Shown piece by piece: positions 20,690 through 32,130 of a DNA stretch of 64,000 bases; the first letter of the stretch is position 1; each line of letters begins with the position of its first letter. The notes under the pieces are model-generated. The model did no database searches. It saw only the letters and a list, made by a program, of their open reading frames with translations, and had not been told where the DNA came from. The translations under genes were made by a program, and so were the position numbers. The DNA comes from Dichetophora obliterata (Eukaryota > Arthropoda > Insecta > Diptera > Sciomyzidae), in assembly GCA_963920525.1 (NCBI GenBank), contig OY986439.1:215005000-215068999 (forward strand). The letters are read 5' to 3'.

Positions 20690-21370
20690 CCAATACCTCT
20701 GCTTGAGATTTCACCATAAGAAAAAATAATACGGAGAATGCTTTACAGTATTTTGAGGACATTCATCTTTGAATTTTTCGTTTGGAGTGCGGCGAACCAT
20801 AACTCGTGAATCTGGGCCAATAATATTTATTTTGCTTTCATCATAGAATATAATTGGTCTCAATCCCTATACGACCCATTTCTTCTTGCTTTGCACCAAT
20901 CTAAACGATTTGAACGCATCTAGGCTGTAAGCAGTGACTTTTTCGCAGCTCTTCGTGATTTAAGATTATTTTCTAATAATCGGCGTTTTACTGTTGCACA
21001 GCTTATTCGAACTGAACATGTCTTCTAAATTCTGCAGAATTCCCTAAATTCTAAATTCTGCAGAATTCTGCAGGAACTCTGTGGAATTCCCAAAAATTTA
21101 ACGATAATAATCGTTGTCGTTATCGGTCATTGTGCGTGCCACTTTAATAGAAAATGACAGTTTTCGCTAACTAACGATATCTAAAATCGTCGTTAACGCG
21201 CTTGGTGAAGGTTTTTTCGATATCTTAGACTTATACGTACTATATCTCTGTCCTGTTGCTCATTTGTCTATCTTGGACGACCGCTGCCCGATAGGCGTGT
21301 CAGACTTTCAGTTTCCAAATACTTCTTCCAGAATCGTCTTACTGAAGATTGGTGATGGTCCACTTTCATT
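20690..21370 (-). pseudogene. Tc1-like transposase fossil
   Basis: In minus-strand order: a helix-turn-helix end RRFWKKYLETESLTRLSGSG then GRPR (about 21360-21280); SCATVKRRLLENNLKSRRAA with KKSLLTA (about 21005-20930) and RLDWCK; then IIFYDESKINIIGPDSRV (first catalytic Asp) and VRRTPNEKFKDECPQNTVKH (about 20870-20740). These correspond to the order of motifs in Tc1-family transposases. Stops and frameshifts are frequent. A segment at about 21010-21200 with GAATTCTGCAG repeats interrupts it. The region carrying the second and third catalytic acids was not found. Confidence 0.8.
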
Positions 21371-21539
21371 GATATAGCAATATTGTTTTTATTTCTCCGC
21401 TTAAATCCAATTATTTAATTTTTGGCTTTTGTGTTATTACAATGTTTTTTGGTATAAGCTCACTTAAACATCAACTGAATAAAAATTGAACCGTACTGAT
21501 CGACCCTTAACCTTCGATCAATAAGAATATTTATTACTA

Positions 21540-23060
21540 AGAAGGAAAATCTACCAACAGTCTCGAAACATAACAGAATATGCAAAAACAAATCGAAGAG
21601 AAGAAAATTCTTCAAGTAAATTTTAGCTCGGCGTTCTTTTTGAACGCGAGTGTGAATTAGAAATGGTAAAGTGAAGGCTAAAAATTTTCCTTTCCTTTAC
21701 ATTTAATTTAAATTTTAAAAAAGAATTAACTATTAAAGGCCAAAATAAAAAACTTTTTACTTTTCCAAAAAAATTTAATTATCTTTGGTGAGCACTTTTT
21801 CAATATAAAATTAAAAATTGAGTAACATTCAAAACTAATTTTTATATGTAATCAATTTGGCAGAAACATTTTTATATCCTTACCTTTAAAATCATATTGA
21901 TACCAATAAATTTCTGTTTTCGGAAAATTCTTACGCAAAATGCTGGCTACGGTTCTAAATAAAAATCAGCATAATTTAGTTTAAAAAATTACATTTTATA
22001 AAATTTAATTTAATTTCTTATGATTTCAAATGAAATTCTTTCAATAAAATGACACTCATACGTCACGGTGCATTTTTATATAAAATTACATTATCGGGGA
22101 AAAAAACCGTGCAATATTTAAATTTTCGAACCACTTGTGGTATCTATTTGAGAAAGCGGTTAGATTTGCATTCTTCGATTCTAGTGCTAATTTAGATATG
22201 AAGAGAAAAATGGTGGTATTGCTCAAAAACAACGAAGCTAATGGCGAATTAGAAATGGAAAATGGCAAACGCGTCCATACACCTGGGATGATGATGAAAA
22301 ATATTTAGCTACCTTTCAAATTCTTCGAAATTTAAATGAATAATAACAGATTATTGCCGAGAATTGGTGCATAATGAAGAGGAAAGCAATGCTTGCTCCA
22401 GATGAAAGAATATTATTCGAAAATGTATCCATCTCACTCAATATCGTCTTTGTGGGAGAAAAATGTGTTATTTTACACAATCAATTTAGATTAAAGTTAC
22501 GCTTTTGCGGTTCAGTTAAAATCAATGTTGTTTTTTTTTGTATAAAATATATTGAAAACTATCACTGCAGTACGAAATTTAAAAATATTGAATTTGCTGT
22601 TTTTTTTTTTGTTTTTTTCATATTTTTTACCCTAAGACCAGGTGCTGGTATCTTGGCAACCCTGGAATTTTAAAATTTTTTCGCACAACATTCAAAAATA
22701 ATTGTAAAAAAGTATTAAAGCCATTACGAATGAGAAACATATTTTTTTCGTTTCATTATACATTTTTTTTTTGTGTTCGATAGGCCAGCAAGGGCACTAT
22801 GAAGGATTTTGGAAAAAATTCAAGTTCTATAACTTTCACTTCAGAATTTTGTTTTTTTTTTATTTTTTTGTACAAAATAGCTCAAGACTATGCCATAACT
22901 ATCCGTGACATTGTTTTTTAAATGTTACATTTTTTTTATTTTTGGGAACTTTTTTTGTGTGAATTCCCAAACCCGCTTATTTCAAAAAATTGCATTTCTA
23001 GCTAAAAATTGCTTAGCGGCTAGGTTCTTAAACGTTATTGCTAAATTTTTTTCTGTTTTA
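21540..23060. other. mostly featureless AT-rich DNA; one unrecognised open frame
   Basis: A plus-strand frame at about 22085-22305 reads through KFSNHLWYLFEKAVRFAFF and MKRKMVVLLKNNEANGELEM. It is not obviously low-complexity, but I recognise no family. It might be an element remnant. The rest shows nothing. Confidence 0.3.
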
Positions 23061-23065
23061 TAGTG

Positions 23066-23392
23066 TTATAGTTTAGGTATAGTTTTAGTTTTAGTTTTAG
23101 TTATAGTTATAGTTGTAGTTGTAGTTGCAGTTTTAGTTTTAGTTTTAGTTTTAGTTATAGTTATAGTTGTAGTTGTAGTTGTAGTTGTAGTTGTAGTTTT
23201 AGTTATAGTTATAGTTACAGTTATAGTTATAGTTATAGTTGTAGTTGTAGTAGTAGTAGTAGTTATAGTTATAGTTATAGTTATAGTTATAGTTATAGTT
23301 ATAGTTATAGTTATAGTTATAGTTACAGTTATAGTTATAGTTATAGTTGTAGTTGTAGTTATAGTTATAGTTATAGTTGTAGTTATAGTTAT
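23066..23392. repeat. hexamer array (TAGTTN)n
   Basis: About 54 copies of TAGTTA, TAGTTG or TAGTTT with occasional TAGTAG. The variants form blocks, as expected from slippage and local expansion. The long Thr/Ile open frame on the minus strand is a by-product. Confidence 0.95.
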
Positions 23393-26290
23393 ATCCAACA
23401 CTATAAGGAAATAATATTCATTAGATTTCATTGGAATACTTTCATATTTGAATTTTTGCCATTTTTTCTTAAATAACAAGAAAATAATGAAAATATCATA
23501 CAAAAAGTGATCAATGGGGCACGTCTTACATTTTTTAATCGACTTAAAAATCCTAGACGTTGGTTTTGAGGTCAAATGGAACAATTATTTTCATTGAAAC
23601 TAAAACATTTCGAAAAACAAATATTCGGGGTACTCTTATGTACACCCTTATTGTTGTTGTTTGTCAATTTTGAACATGTGACAGATTTTATGGATTCTTT
23701 AATACAAAATGTTTAGCTTTTCAATGGCCCTTACCAAAAACAAAATTCCAGTTTGATTGAAAACTACCAAAGTCTATTGTGAGCAAAGCATCAGAGGAGC
23801 ATTTTGCATGTCCGAATCCTGTTTTGTAGCTAACAAAACGAACATATTTGCAAGGCAAAGCCAACTATTGCCTATTTTAAGGAATCCATTGTTAAGTGAG
23901 ATGAAGATAAAAAGAAAACAATAGCACCAAAAGACAGCCCAGTATCCCAGGCTGCAAAGCCGGGACATGCACGAGTAGCTATAGCCATAAGTACACGCGC
24001 GCAGATATTTATACGCCAAAACTTGCTGGATCAGACATATTTTTTTTCCTTCATCTCGTATCTTACATTTTGAGTAGCTTGGGGGAATGACACACAAACA
24101 GATAAAAAATAGATTTGACTATGATTTACAACAATATAAAAAAAACAAATACCATCCTAAACTTGTATATCCTGCTAAAGATTTCTTTGCTGTATTGTTT
24201 TCAGAAAAGCTTCTGTCACAAAAGAGGAAGATAGAAATTCTATGGAAATTTCTATTGAATCCGTATATCAAAGCATATTGATCAAGGACGAGCAAGAGTC
24301 TGCAAGATCAGTTTGAGGTTTCAGCATGGCGAGGTTCAATTTGAGGCTGACATGATTTAATGTTTAAGAAATAGCTGTATAGATTGAGGAGATATAACTA
24401 AAGTGGTTCGTTCGAGTGGAAAAAAGGGGAAAAAATCTCGAAACTTGCCAAGCCAATCTCTCTGTAAAGGGTTGAAACTGTACAATTCAACAATTGTACT
24501 TGGGGTTAGACATGGCTAATTTAACGCGGCACTGCGTTGCGTTATTGAGTTGAAGCACTAAATTGCGTTACTAAGCTGAGAGACTTCTTTCATTAAAAGT
24601 AACGCAAAAGCGCAATAATCAAAATTTTTCCCCGTTCGTTCTACTTTTTTGTGAATTCAAAACATATTGCTACAGGTCTTCGGTTTGAGTTGTGTTTTAT
24701 TTTAAGATAAGGCCTCACTGCGCTTACTTCACCACCTAATTCAATGCGCTATACCCAAATCAACACAGTGAAAAAATTAACATTATAGCTCAAAATCTTA
24801 CTGCGCTGATTAAAATTCTGCTGATATAGGCAATAAAGCATTTCATATTGAGTCATGGTGCAATTGCGCTATGATGCTACAGTAAACTACAATTAAGTTG
24901 ATGTAATAGTGCATAAATGTTTACTGCGCTATAAATTTACATATTTGTATTTAATTTATAAGTTATTTATGAGATACTTTTTAAAATGTTAGCAAATTCA
25001 TAAATGAAAACAAAGAAATAATCTTTGAAAGCATACATTGTCAGAGCAAAAATATTACCTTTTATTATTCTTAAACCATTCGTGAAAAAGTTAATCTCTC
25101 CCCGATTGTCTTCTATTATTGCTCCTCTAAAATAGCACGCCAATAATTTGCCACTGATTTAGAGCTTCATTAATTTTTCGTTGCTATTCTTAGATCATGC
25201 ATTATTTTAAATGTACGTTTAGTTTAGCTATTTTAGGCTCACCTTCCAAAGGTACACATATTTCCGCATCATTTCCATTTTGTGACTCTAATAAACACAA
25301 AAGAAAAACCAATTCAAAATTAAAAACAATAAAAAACTAAACTGTCTCTCGGCTGTCCCTCAAGTTTCGTCCGTCTGCTTGTCATTCTAATTTTAGTTTC
25401 TTCACATTTGAACGTCTAACTCAATTAATTTTTCTGAAAACTTTTCAACTCACAATCCGATGAAATTTTTTAATGAAATATTGGTGCGGAGTGGCGAGAT
25501 GAGAGTGGCGTGAATCTTATTTATGGCTAAAATCTAGTAGCTCTCCATGTTGTCTGCGTATGCCACATTCTTTTTTTTTTTGCCTAATCTTACACTAAAG
25601 CGGAACTATAGCAGGAAGAACCTCGAGTACGTGTAAATGCGGAAATAAAAGGGGCGCTCGTCTGGGGGAAGTCGTCATAGTCGTTGGTGGTGGTGGTGGC
25701 GTCGTCGTCAGCATCGTCATCAGTGACAGGTTATTTTTAGTAACAATTTGTAGGCAACATTAGTGAAGTGTTGCCTGTTTGCTTTTTGTTGATGAGGATG
25801 ATGGGGGCCACATAAATTTCAGCGTGCGTTTGGAATATGTTTGGAATTCATACAACGTTGTTTGGAACAGAAATGTTAGACGTGGCAGACAATGACTCCG
25901 GAAGCAGACTTTTAGGCTTGCCTAAGAGTGATTTTAAAAAAAAATAAGAAACTTTGTGAAGGGGCAATAAATTTTCTTATTTTATATGCAGACTCTTGTG
26001 CATATGTTAAAAGAAATGTTTATGCAACGGCATACCTATATATTGTGTTTAATTTTTTTATTATTCTCTGCAAGAAGCAATTTGTTTTGTAAACCAAGAA
26101 TTTGTGCTTTATCAATATGAATAAACTTTGGTAAATTTATTTAAAGTGAAAATACACTCTTTCTTCCTTTTTTTGCACATTTTTTTGATTATCTGAATTA
26201 AAATGTGTTTATCTGATATTGTATGTGCATTAGGTACATAGTTTAATTCATCACACATTTGCAACACTGAGCAACATATGAGATATTGTA
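23393..26290. other. unique and AT-rich DNA, no gene recognised
   Basis: Around 24480-24960 the words TGCGTTAC/AGTAACGC and TGCGCT recur without a clear unit. The stretch 25360-25930 is less AT-rich, with GGTGGTGGTGGTGGC and GTCGTCGTC tracts, and may be regulatory. No domain-bearing frame or bounded element was found. Confidence 0.35.
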
Positions 26291-26294
26291 AATG

Positions 26295-26467
26295 CTTACA
26301 CCCCTTTTCCACACGGCAAGTTTTCTTGCCAGCAAGTCGAAAATACAAAGGAAAGAAGAGCACAGCGTCAAAGAAAGAACAGCACAGAAGAAAAACTAGC
26401 CAATACAGACTTGCTTGTACCGCAAACTTGCTGACAGGAAAACTTTCCGTGTGGAAAAGGGTCTAAG
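26295..26467. mobile_element. 173-bp palindromic MITE
   Basis: CTTACACCCCTTTTCCACAC at the left pairs with GTGTGGAAAAGGGTCTAAG at the right. Complementarity continues through GCAAGTTTTCTTGCCAGCAA, giving about 45 bp. AATG flanks both sides (26291-26294 and 26468-26471), possibly a 4-bp duplication. Confidence 0.7.
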
Positions 26468-26847
26468 AATGTATATCAAGAAAAAAAAGTTGTGAAAACA
26501 ACAGTATTTTGCACGTATAGAATTCATTAGAACTTTTGTTGTTACAACAATAAGCTTGCTAAAAAAATATTGTTGATTTTCAAATTTAAGTATAAAAAAG
26601 TAACTATTAAGTCGTAAGTTGAACAGTTAAACATATGTATGTTGAACCCTTGAATTAAGAAATTTGTTGCATCAAGTGCAATATTCTTTCTTTAAAAAGC
26701 TTTTACATTTATTTTGACTAACAAAAGTGACTCTTTTGATATCAAGACTCTTAAAACTAACAACAACAAAATTGTTGCTAAATGAAACTCTTCCAACACG
26801 AGTAACTTTTCAGTTCTTTTCGCTCCTCTTTTTTTCTAAATTTTCCG

Positions 26848-26920
26848 ATAGCTTAGAGGAAGTGTGATGGCCTCAGACAGCAGCAGAGGACCTGGTTGAA
26901 ATCCTAGCAAAGGTTCGTTT
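26848..26920 (+). repeat. tRNA-like SINE head (family G), probable
   Basis: A perfect A box TAGCTTAGAGG (about 26851) and a one-mismatch B box GTTGAAATC (about 26895) are spaced as in a tRNA gene. Leader and trailer are undefined, and no second copy is in the window. Confidence 0.45.
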
Positions 26921-26929
26921 TAAATAAAG

Positions 26930-27675
26930 AAAATTCTAAATGAACTCCACACTAACAAGTTCTCATCTGAATCGCTTCATCAAAAGCATTCTGCAGAACA
27001 TTTTTTTTAAATAGAATAGAAACAGTTATCAAAAAAATATACTGTTAATCTCATTGGCATTTTTCCTTTTAAATTTCTTTAAATAATTGCATTGTTTAAA
27101 CAAGAGTTCTCTTATTCAGTTCTTTTATATGCCAGCGATTTTTTTTAAATTTACACTTTTTCTTTTTATTTATTTTAAATACCATTATTGTAAATTGGAC
27201 AACTTTGGCTTTTATAACAACAGTAGAAATGTTTAATTCAATTGGCAACGTCGCTGTTATATTTAAGTGTTGAAATTTAGAATTTATACTTTGCACTTTA
27301 ACTTGTTGTTAATGCTATCTAAAAATTGTTTGAACTACTTTTTATTATTTTTTTTATGTATCAAAGAGGCATTTGGTATGCGCCTTGTACAAACAAAGTG
27401 TGGTCTTTGACCTGAAAGGAAAGGGATAGATTATTAGAGGAAGAATTGATTGGAACCATACGTGAATTATCGATTTGGTAGAACAAACGTGAAAGACAAA
27501 TTTTAATTACATAATTATAACCGATGCTAGTGTAATGCCTTAACCTTTGCAAGCATTTCCAGCCCTCAGTTGTTCCTGTCCTTTAATTCCACATTTTCCA
27601 CAATTTAGTTTTGGATTTTTTTATTTCAATAATTCTTAAATGTAGCAAAGAACAAAGAAAACGAAAATAACCATG
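26930..27675. other. spacer, no clear feature
   Basis: AT-rich sequence. Open frames at 27096-27296 and 27361-27552 (minus) have no recognised domain. Confidence 0.35.
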
Positions 27676-27717
27676 CCCGAACCCGGATTCGAACCGGGGA
27701 CCTCTGAGTTGAAAGTA
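27676..27717 (-). repeat. 3' half of a tRNA-Glu-like SINE head (family E), split by a transposon
   Basis: On the minus strand a T arm CCCGGTTCGAATCCGGG and the sequence TTCGGGCA follow an anticodon-loop-like CTTTCAA. The 5' half, with an A-box-like TAGTCTAGTGA, lies at 28652-28682 beyond the DD41D element. Joining the two across the TA target gives a continuous tRNA-like module similar to 53506-53578. Confidence 0.65.
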
Positions 27718-28650
27718 CAGGGTTGCCAATATTCGAAGCGCCCATTTTATTTTTAAATAAATCAAAGAAACCACAATTTTTTGTCTGTTCGTCATGAATA
27801 TCATTTAATTGGGTTCAAGTAGATTTGCTTACATTATTTCTTGAATATGATATCTCGTAAATGGTCGCCATTGGCCTCTACGACATATTGTGCCCGTTTT
27901 GCAGCATTTTCCATGGTTTTCTTCAACATTTCGATGGGAATGGCGGTTATTTCTTGACGGATGTTGGTTTTCAGCTCTTCTAGGGTCTTTGGCCTGTTGA
28001 CGTAAACCTTTGATTTCAAATAACCCCACAAAAAGAAGTCTGGAGGCGTTAAATCTGGTGATCTTGGCGGCCAATCGAAATCACCATTTTTTGACATCAA
28101 ACGGCCAGGGAACAATTGCTTCAAAAAATCGATTGTAGTGCGGCTTGTGTGTGGTGGCGCGCCGTCTTGTTGAAACCAGTAGTGCCTGATACGCTTTCGA
28201 CGAAGGATTGGCATGAAAAAATTGTTTATCATATCGCGATAACGCTCCTGATTGACAGTAACTCTGTGGCCATTATCATCTTCGAAAAAGAACGGCCCAA
28301 TGAGCATTTTAGCACAAACGCCGCACCAAACAGTGACTTTTGCATCGTGAAGAGGTACCTCTTGAATCTCTTGTGAATTTTCAGTGGCATAAATACGGCA
28401 ATTTTGTTTGTTTACCGTTCCGTTCAACTGAAAATGAGCTTCATCGCTCATTGAGTTGAGTTTTCACTATTGACTTGTTTTGTTGAATGTAAATTTCAAC
28501 AATTTTAGAGCGATCGCGTGGCGTGTACTGTTCCATTGTAAACATTTGCTTGGAATGACGCTTCAAACGCGGTATGTCATTAGTCGATTTGGCATCACTG
28601 CGGAAAGTTACTGTGTTGCCAGATGGGCGCTTCGAATATTGACAACCCTG
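27718..28650 (-). mobile_element. DD41D Tc1/mariner element (rosa/Visitor-like), internally deleted
   Basis: Terminal repeats of 27 bp, 27718-27744 and 28624-28650, differ at one position (CAGGGTTGCCAATATTCG versus CAGGGTTGTCAATATTCG). TA flanks each end (27716-27717 and 28651-28652). The 933-bp length is shorter than a full element (about 1.2-1.3 kb) because the middle of the transposase gene is missing. The ends are intact, so mobilisation in trans would be possible in principle. Confidence 0.9.
27834..28536 (-). pseudogene. DD41D transposase with an internal deletion
   Basis: The N-terminus (MEQYTPRDRSKIVEIYIQ, 28536-28457) stops after KSIVKTQ. It is followed almost at once by a 205-residue open frame (28451-27834) that starts inside the catalytic domain at SDEAHFQLNG (first Asp). 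The second Asp is in FQQDGAPPHTS. The third is in PPRSPDLTPPDFF, with 41 residues between it and the second, which defines the DD41D class. The usual linker and most of the DNA-binding domain are gone, so the product cannot be a complete transposase. The catalytic frame has no stops, suggesting a young deletion. Confidence 0.85.
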
Positions 28651-28702
28651 TATAGCGCACTCTTCACTAGACTAAAAAGTTCAACAAAATTTTGATACCA
28701 AA

Positions 28703-28866
28703 TTTTGATGAACTTTCACTTTGAGAAAAATAATGTTTCATTCGATTTGCGAACTACAAACCAAAATAAAAGATTTGAGTCAACTTTTGATGAACTTTTA
28801 CTTTGAGAAAAAGAAATTTTTATTCGATTTGCGAACTTCAAACCAAAATAAAGATTTGGTGTTCTT
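28703..28866. repeat. two 82-bp tandem repeats
   Basis: Both copies share TTTTGATGAACTTT, CTTTGAGAAAAA, ATTCGATTTGCGAACT and CAAACCAAAATAAA with small differences. The period is 82 bp. Confidence 0.75.
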
Positions 28867-28869
28867 TCT

Positions 28870-29868
28870 TGTGCACAAATGAGAAAACTACTTAGAAAAA
28901 GTGAGAATTTGTCGAATTTACAAACTGATTTTTGGTCGGTGTAGTCACCCAATCAGTTTTAAATAAATATGTTAGTAAGACTTTTATAAATTAGGTTCTT
29001 ATTTTTATTAAAAGTTAATTATTTTCTCTATGGCGCTTATGCATATCATTAGGGCAGTCACGATCTAATTTTCGTAAGATTGCAAAATTATGCAATTGCA
29101 AATATTTACTGTCAATTGTGAACAGTTTTTTTGGTAACTCTGTAACACTTGTTGTAAAACTAAACACAGCTGATTTGTAGAAGAAAAACATTCAGTTTAT
29201 TTTTGATAATTAACTGTGATCTACTCTTTGATAGATAAAACAGCGACCACTGCTAAAGACGCGAACATATTTTTTCTATTTTCTCTCTCCATCCACTTTA
29301 AATTTTTTTTTAAAGCACTACATAGCAGTTAAACCAAATTGATTTCTTTTGAAATTGTTGGCACTTTTTTGTCTTCAGCTGAAATCAGTTGATCAGCTGA
29401 TTGCGCTTGCAATCCAGTATTGCGTAAGCATAGCATTTATAAACAACAGATTTTCAGTGATGCGTTTTTGCAAAACGTAGCAAGTGCAAATCTGTTTATT
29501 GTGTTAGTGTAGTCCAAATTATGCAATAATATTTTGCTAATGCACTCCAAGTTCACGTGGACTCCATTATTATCCAAGTTAAATTTTTATTGCTATACAA
29601 CTTTGCAATGCAATTAGTAAATTCTAGCATAGTAAATTCTACACATATAACGCTAGATGGCGTTATATGTGTAGGCAAATCGAGTTTACAGTAACTTTTG
29701 TGAATAAATTACAACTTGCTATAGTAGAAAAAATAAATGGACACAAACTTATTAATTAAGCGAGGGGAGCGGTCTCAAAAATATATAATTTAAAACAAAA
29801 AATGAGTTTTATTAAGGGCCCATTAAAGTTTTTTGGCGACCTAAAATCAAATTTTATTTTTTATATTA
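28870..29868. other. spacer with one perfect hairpin
   Basis: Unique AT-rich DNA with CAGCTGATT-type words near 29380-29410 and the hairpin described at 29639-29674. No coding frame or element boundary found. Confidence 0.4.
29639..29674. repeat. perfect 15-bp hairpin
   Basis: CTACACATATAACGC, then the 6-base loop TAGATG, then GCGTTATATGTGTAG. The stem has no mismatches. The surrounding AGTAAATTCT word is repeated just upstream. Confidence 0.8.
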
Positions 29869-29995
29869 TGTTGACTTTATATGATTTAAATACAAATTCT
29901 AAATGTTTGATAGTTTAAATCATACTTGATTTTAAATACAAATTCTAGTTGTTTGATAGTTTAATAGTTTATTTATTTGATGGTTTGATAGTTTA
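29869..29995. repeat. single arm of the family B element
   Basis: It begins TGTTGACTTTATATGATTTA after TA at 29867-29868. It carries the paired TTTGATAGTTTAAATCAT and TTTGATAGTTTAATAG motifs of the family B arm, then degenerates. The tRNA-like centre and other arm are absent. Confidence 0.65.
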
Positions 29996-30118
29996 TTTTT
30001 TTATATTTTTGGAATGTATAACATCGTAAAAATATTCTCCGAAAGTTTTAAGTCAATTGAATAAAAATTGTTGTAGTTATTTTCAAACGTTCGAAGAGAA
30101 GACAATGAAAAGTATATA

Positions 30119-30500
30119 TCGCTCGTTTTCTTCAATAACGTTACAGCTCAAAAAACATAAAAATTGAGTAAACTATGCAGGAACGTTCGTTCCACCATGC
30201 GCTTTATTATATTTTATTTTGGTGATGATGTCTTTCATATTCTCCGCGTTAGATTTGACTTTGTGATTACATCACCTTAATACATTTATTTTTTATTTAA
30301 TTAAAAAACGAGTATACCTCAAATTATTTTTGCGGTACCATTGTGTGCAGATTCAACTATTTCAAAACTTAAGGCATAGTTTATGTTTGAGCAATAATTA
30401 AAAAGTTAAGGAACAATTTCCTGTATCTGTTTAAAACTTCAAATGCTCCTACTGAAAAATCAGTTTTTTGAGTTGTAACGTTATTGAAGAAAACGAGCAA
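30119..30500. mobile_element. 382-bp MITE with 38-bp TIRs and TA duplication
   Basis: The arms TCGCTCGTTTTCTTCAATAA and TTGCTCGTTTTCTTCAATAA continue through CGTTACA(G/A)CTCAAAAAAC, giving two mismatches in 38 bp. TA flanks both ends (30117-30118 and 30501-30502). No coding capacity. Tc1/mariner-type MITE by its duplication. Confidence 0.8.
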
Positions 30501-30502
30501 TA

Positions 30503-31041
30503 TGTTAAAAACACGTTTTTCTCGAAAAGTGCTGTTTGAAACCGGTGCACAGCATTACTCGAAAACTATGCCAAGGATCCCTACCAAATTGTATGCATTT
30601 GTCAAGCAAATACAATTGCTAATTTTAATGGTTCCATTTTTACTTTAGAGAAATAATTTTTTTATAACTTAAAGCAAATAACTTTTTTAGTCAAAAATCA
30701 GTTTTTCAAGAACCATTTTAGTAAAAATTTAAATTGTTTTTGGTTTCCTTCTCTCCTGAATAAAATCCTAGCTACGCCCATGCATCAATGTCAACATTAG
30801 GAGAAATTTCAAGTGATTGAATTCTTTTAAAAACGTCATTTGAGTTTGAGAGGAACCTATTTTAAAGTCAATTTTAAAGGTACATAAATACGTCTCCATT
30901 TTCCAGTGCGTATAGATGGGGAGGATTTAATAATGGTCTAGTAACACCATTGAGGGGTAAAAAGCCCAACAGTTTTTTGCACATAAACACAAGTTTGGGT
31001 TAAAGAAAAAAAAAACCAAACAAATATCAAGGGAATTTTAG
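30503..31041. other. putative intron end, no feature
   Basis: Unique AT-rich sequence ending GGGAATTTTAG at 31041, the acceptor-like site of the next exon. The polypyrimidine tract is weak. Confidence 0.35.
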
Positions 31042-31165
31042 GTATGTTGCCAGCTACTCCAACTTACATAACAACCAGGACACGTCACTGGATCCAGTTA
31101 TTAAACACCATATTTTTGAAGGCGAATCCAATACGATGGATGCCACGCTTCAGCCTTCAACTTAA
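31042..31165 (+). CDS. putative terminal coding exon
   Basis: After AG at 31040-31041, one base plus 40 codons read YVASYSNLHNNQDTSLDP, then VIKHHIFEGESNTMDATLQP, then ST and stop TAA (31163-31165). The acidic/polar composition is more protein-like than the overlapping 99-codon frame (31044-31343), which is Arg/Thr-rich. The leading single base fits the two-base overhang of the exon ending at 18010. Spliced directly they give Thr at the junction and a 69-residue product, if no exon lies between. An AATAAA near 31220 could serve polyadenylation. Function unknown. The exon starts GTATGT, which could also be read as a donor. Confidence 0.35.
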
Positions 31166-31463
31166 AGAGCACTCGATTGCACAACCCCCTCTTGACGCTG
31201 AGAATTCGCACAATGAACGCAATAAAATGTCAACGTCATCATCATCAATGTCATCCAAATGTGTAGTCCTTAAGCAAATCACAACGACAATGCGACGCAT
31301 GGTCACAGGTTCAACGCATACAGATATGAATGCAAAAACTTAAAGCAACAGCCTCTTAAAAACAAGAACAAAAACAACGACAAAACAACGATATCAGCAG
31401 GAGAAACTAAAGAAGCCGCGGCGCAGTGTCGGGTGGTGGTCGTTAAATGGTCAACGGTTCCCG

Positions 31464-31494
<31 letters not shown>

Positions 31495-32062
31495 ACGTAC
31501 ATATGTATATGCCCAAGTGGCAACGCATGCAGCGTGCTATAAAATTACCATTCCATGTCCTAGCACATATGTGCAAATGTGTGTGTTTGTTGCAATTAAA
31601 GAAACAACAAAGCCAACAACTGTCGACCATACATCACACATCCTTAGAACAAAAGGCGGCAACGCATTGCCTGCATTTGTTGGCAGCAGGTTGGTGGCAA
31701 CACCCAGCAGCAGCCAGTTGCATTTCTGTCTAGCTATAAGCATGTATATAAACAATGTTGCAATCAAAGCAAGAAGTAAAAATGTGTTTCTGTGTGTATG
31801 TGAGTGTGTTTGTGTGTTTATAAAAATGCGAGATGGGCATGCGTATCAGCTCTGTTGGTGGCTAGAACTTAATTTGTGTCGTTGTTCTTGTTGTTGTGGT
31901 TGCACCTTCCATGCAAGCTATTAATAGAGTTATCATTCGTTTTGATGTTATTGTTGTTGTTATGCGCACTGTTGCAATTCTGCAACTTGTTTATACGCAC
32001 GCCGCATTTCATTGTTCTAGTTGTTGTTGTGATTTTTGCATTATGTGAATTTGTTTCATTTA
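31166..32062. other. unique sequence, possible 3'UTR/downstream region
   Basis: Balanced composition with GTTGTTGTTGTTGTTGTT at 31461-31495 and GTGTGTGAGTGTG tracts. Long frames (31433-31924 plus and others) are Thr/Val/Cys runs from trinucleotide repeats, not proteins. No transposon similarity. Confidence 0.4.
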
Positions 32063-32130
32063 GGCAGGCCCGTAGTCGGTATTTTTCATAAGGGGGAAGG
32101 TTTCTTTGATTAAAAAAATTTATTGGTAGA
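32063..32130 (+). repeat. second copy of the CAGGCCCGTAG repeat
   Basis: CAGGCCCGTAGTCGG, a G run and TTGATTAAAAAAATTTATTG match 19691-19765. The right limit is unclear. Confidence 0.45.

Noticed and set aside
23066..23584. 172-residue Thr/Ile-rich protein on the minus strand
   Set aside because: It is the translation of the TAGTTN hexamer array.
31433..31924. 163-codon open frame
   Set aside because: Driven by a GTT trinucleotide run and CT-rich DNA. It overlaps other equally long frames and has no recognisable domain.
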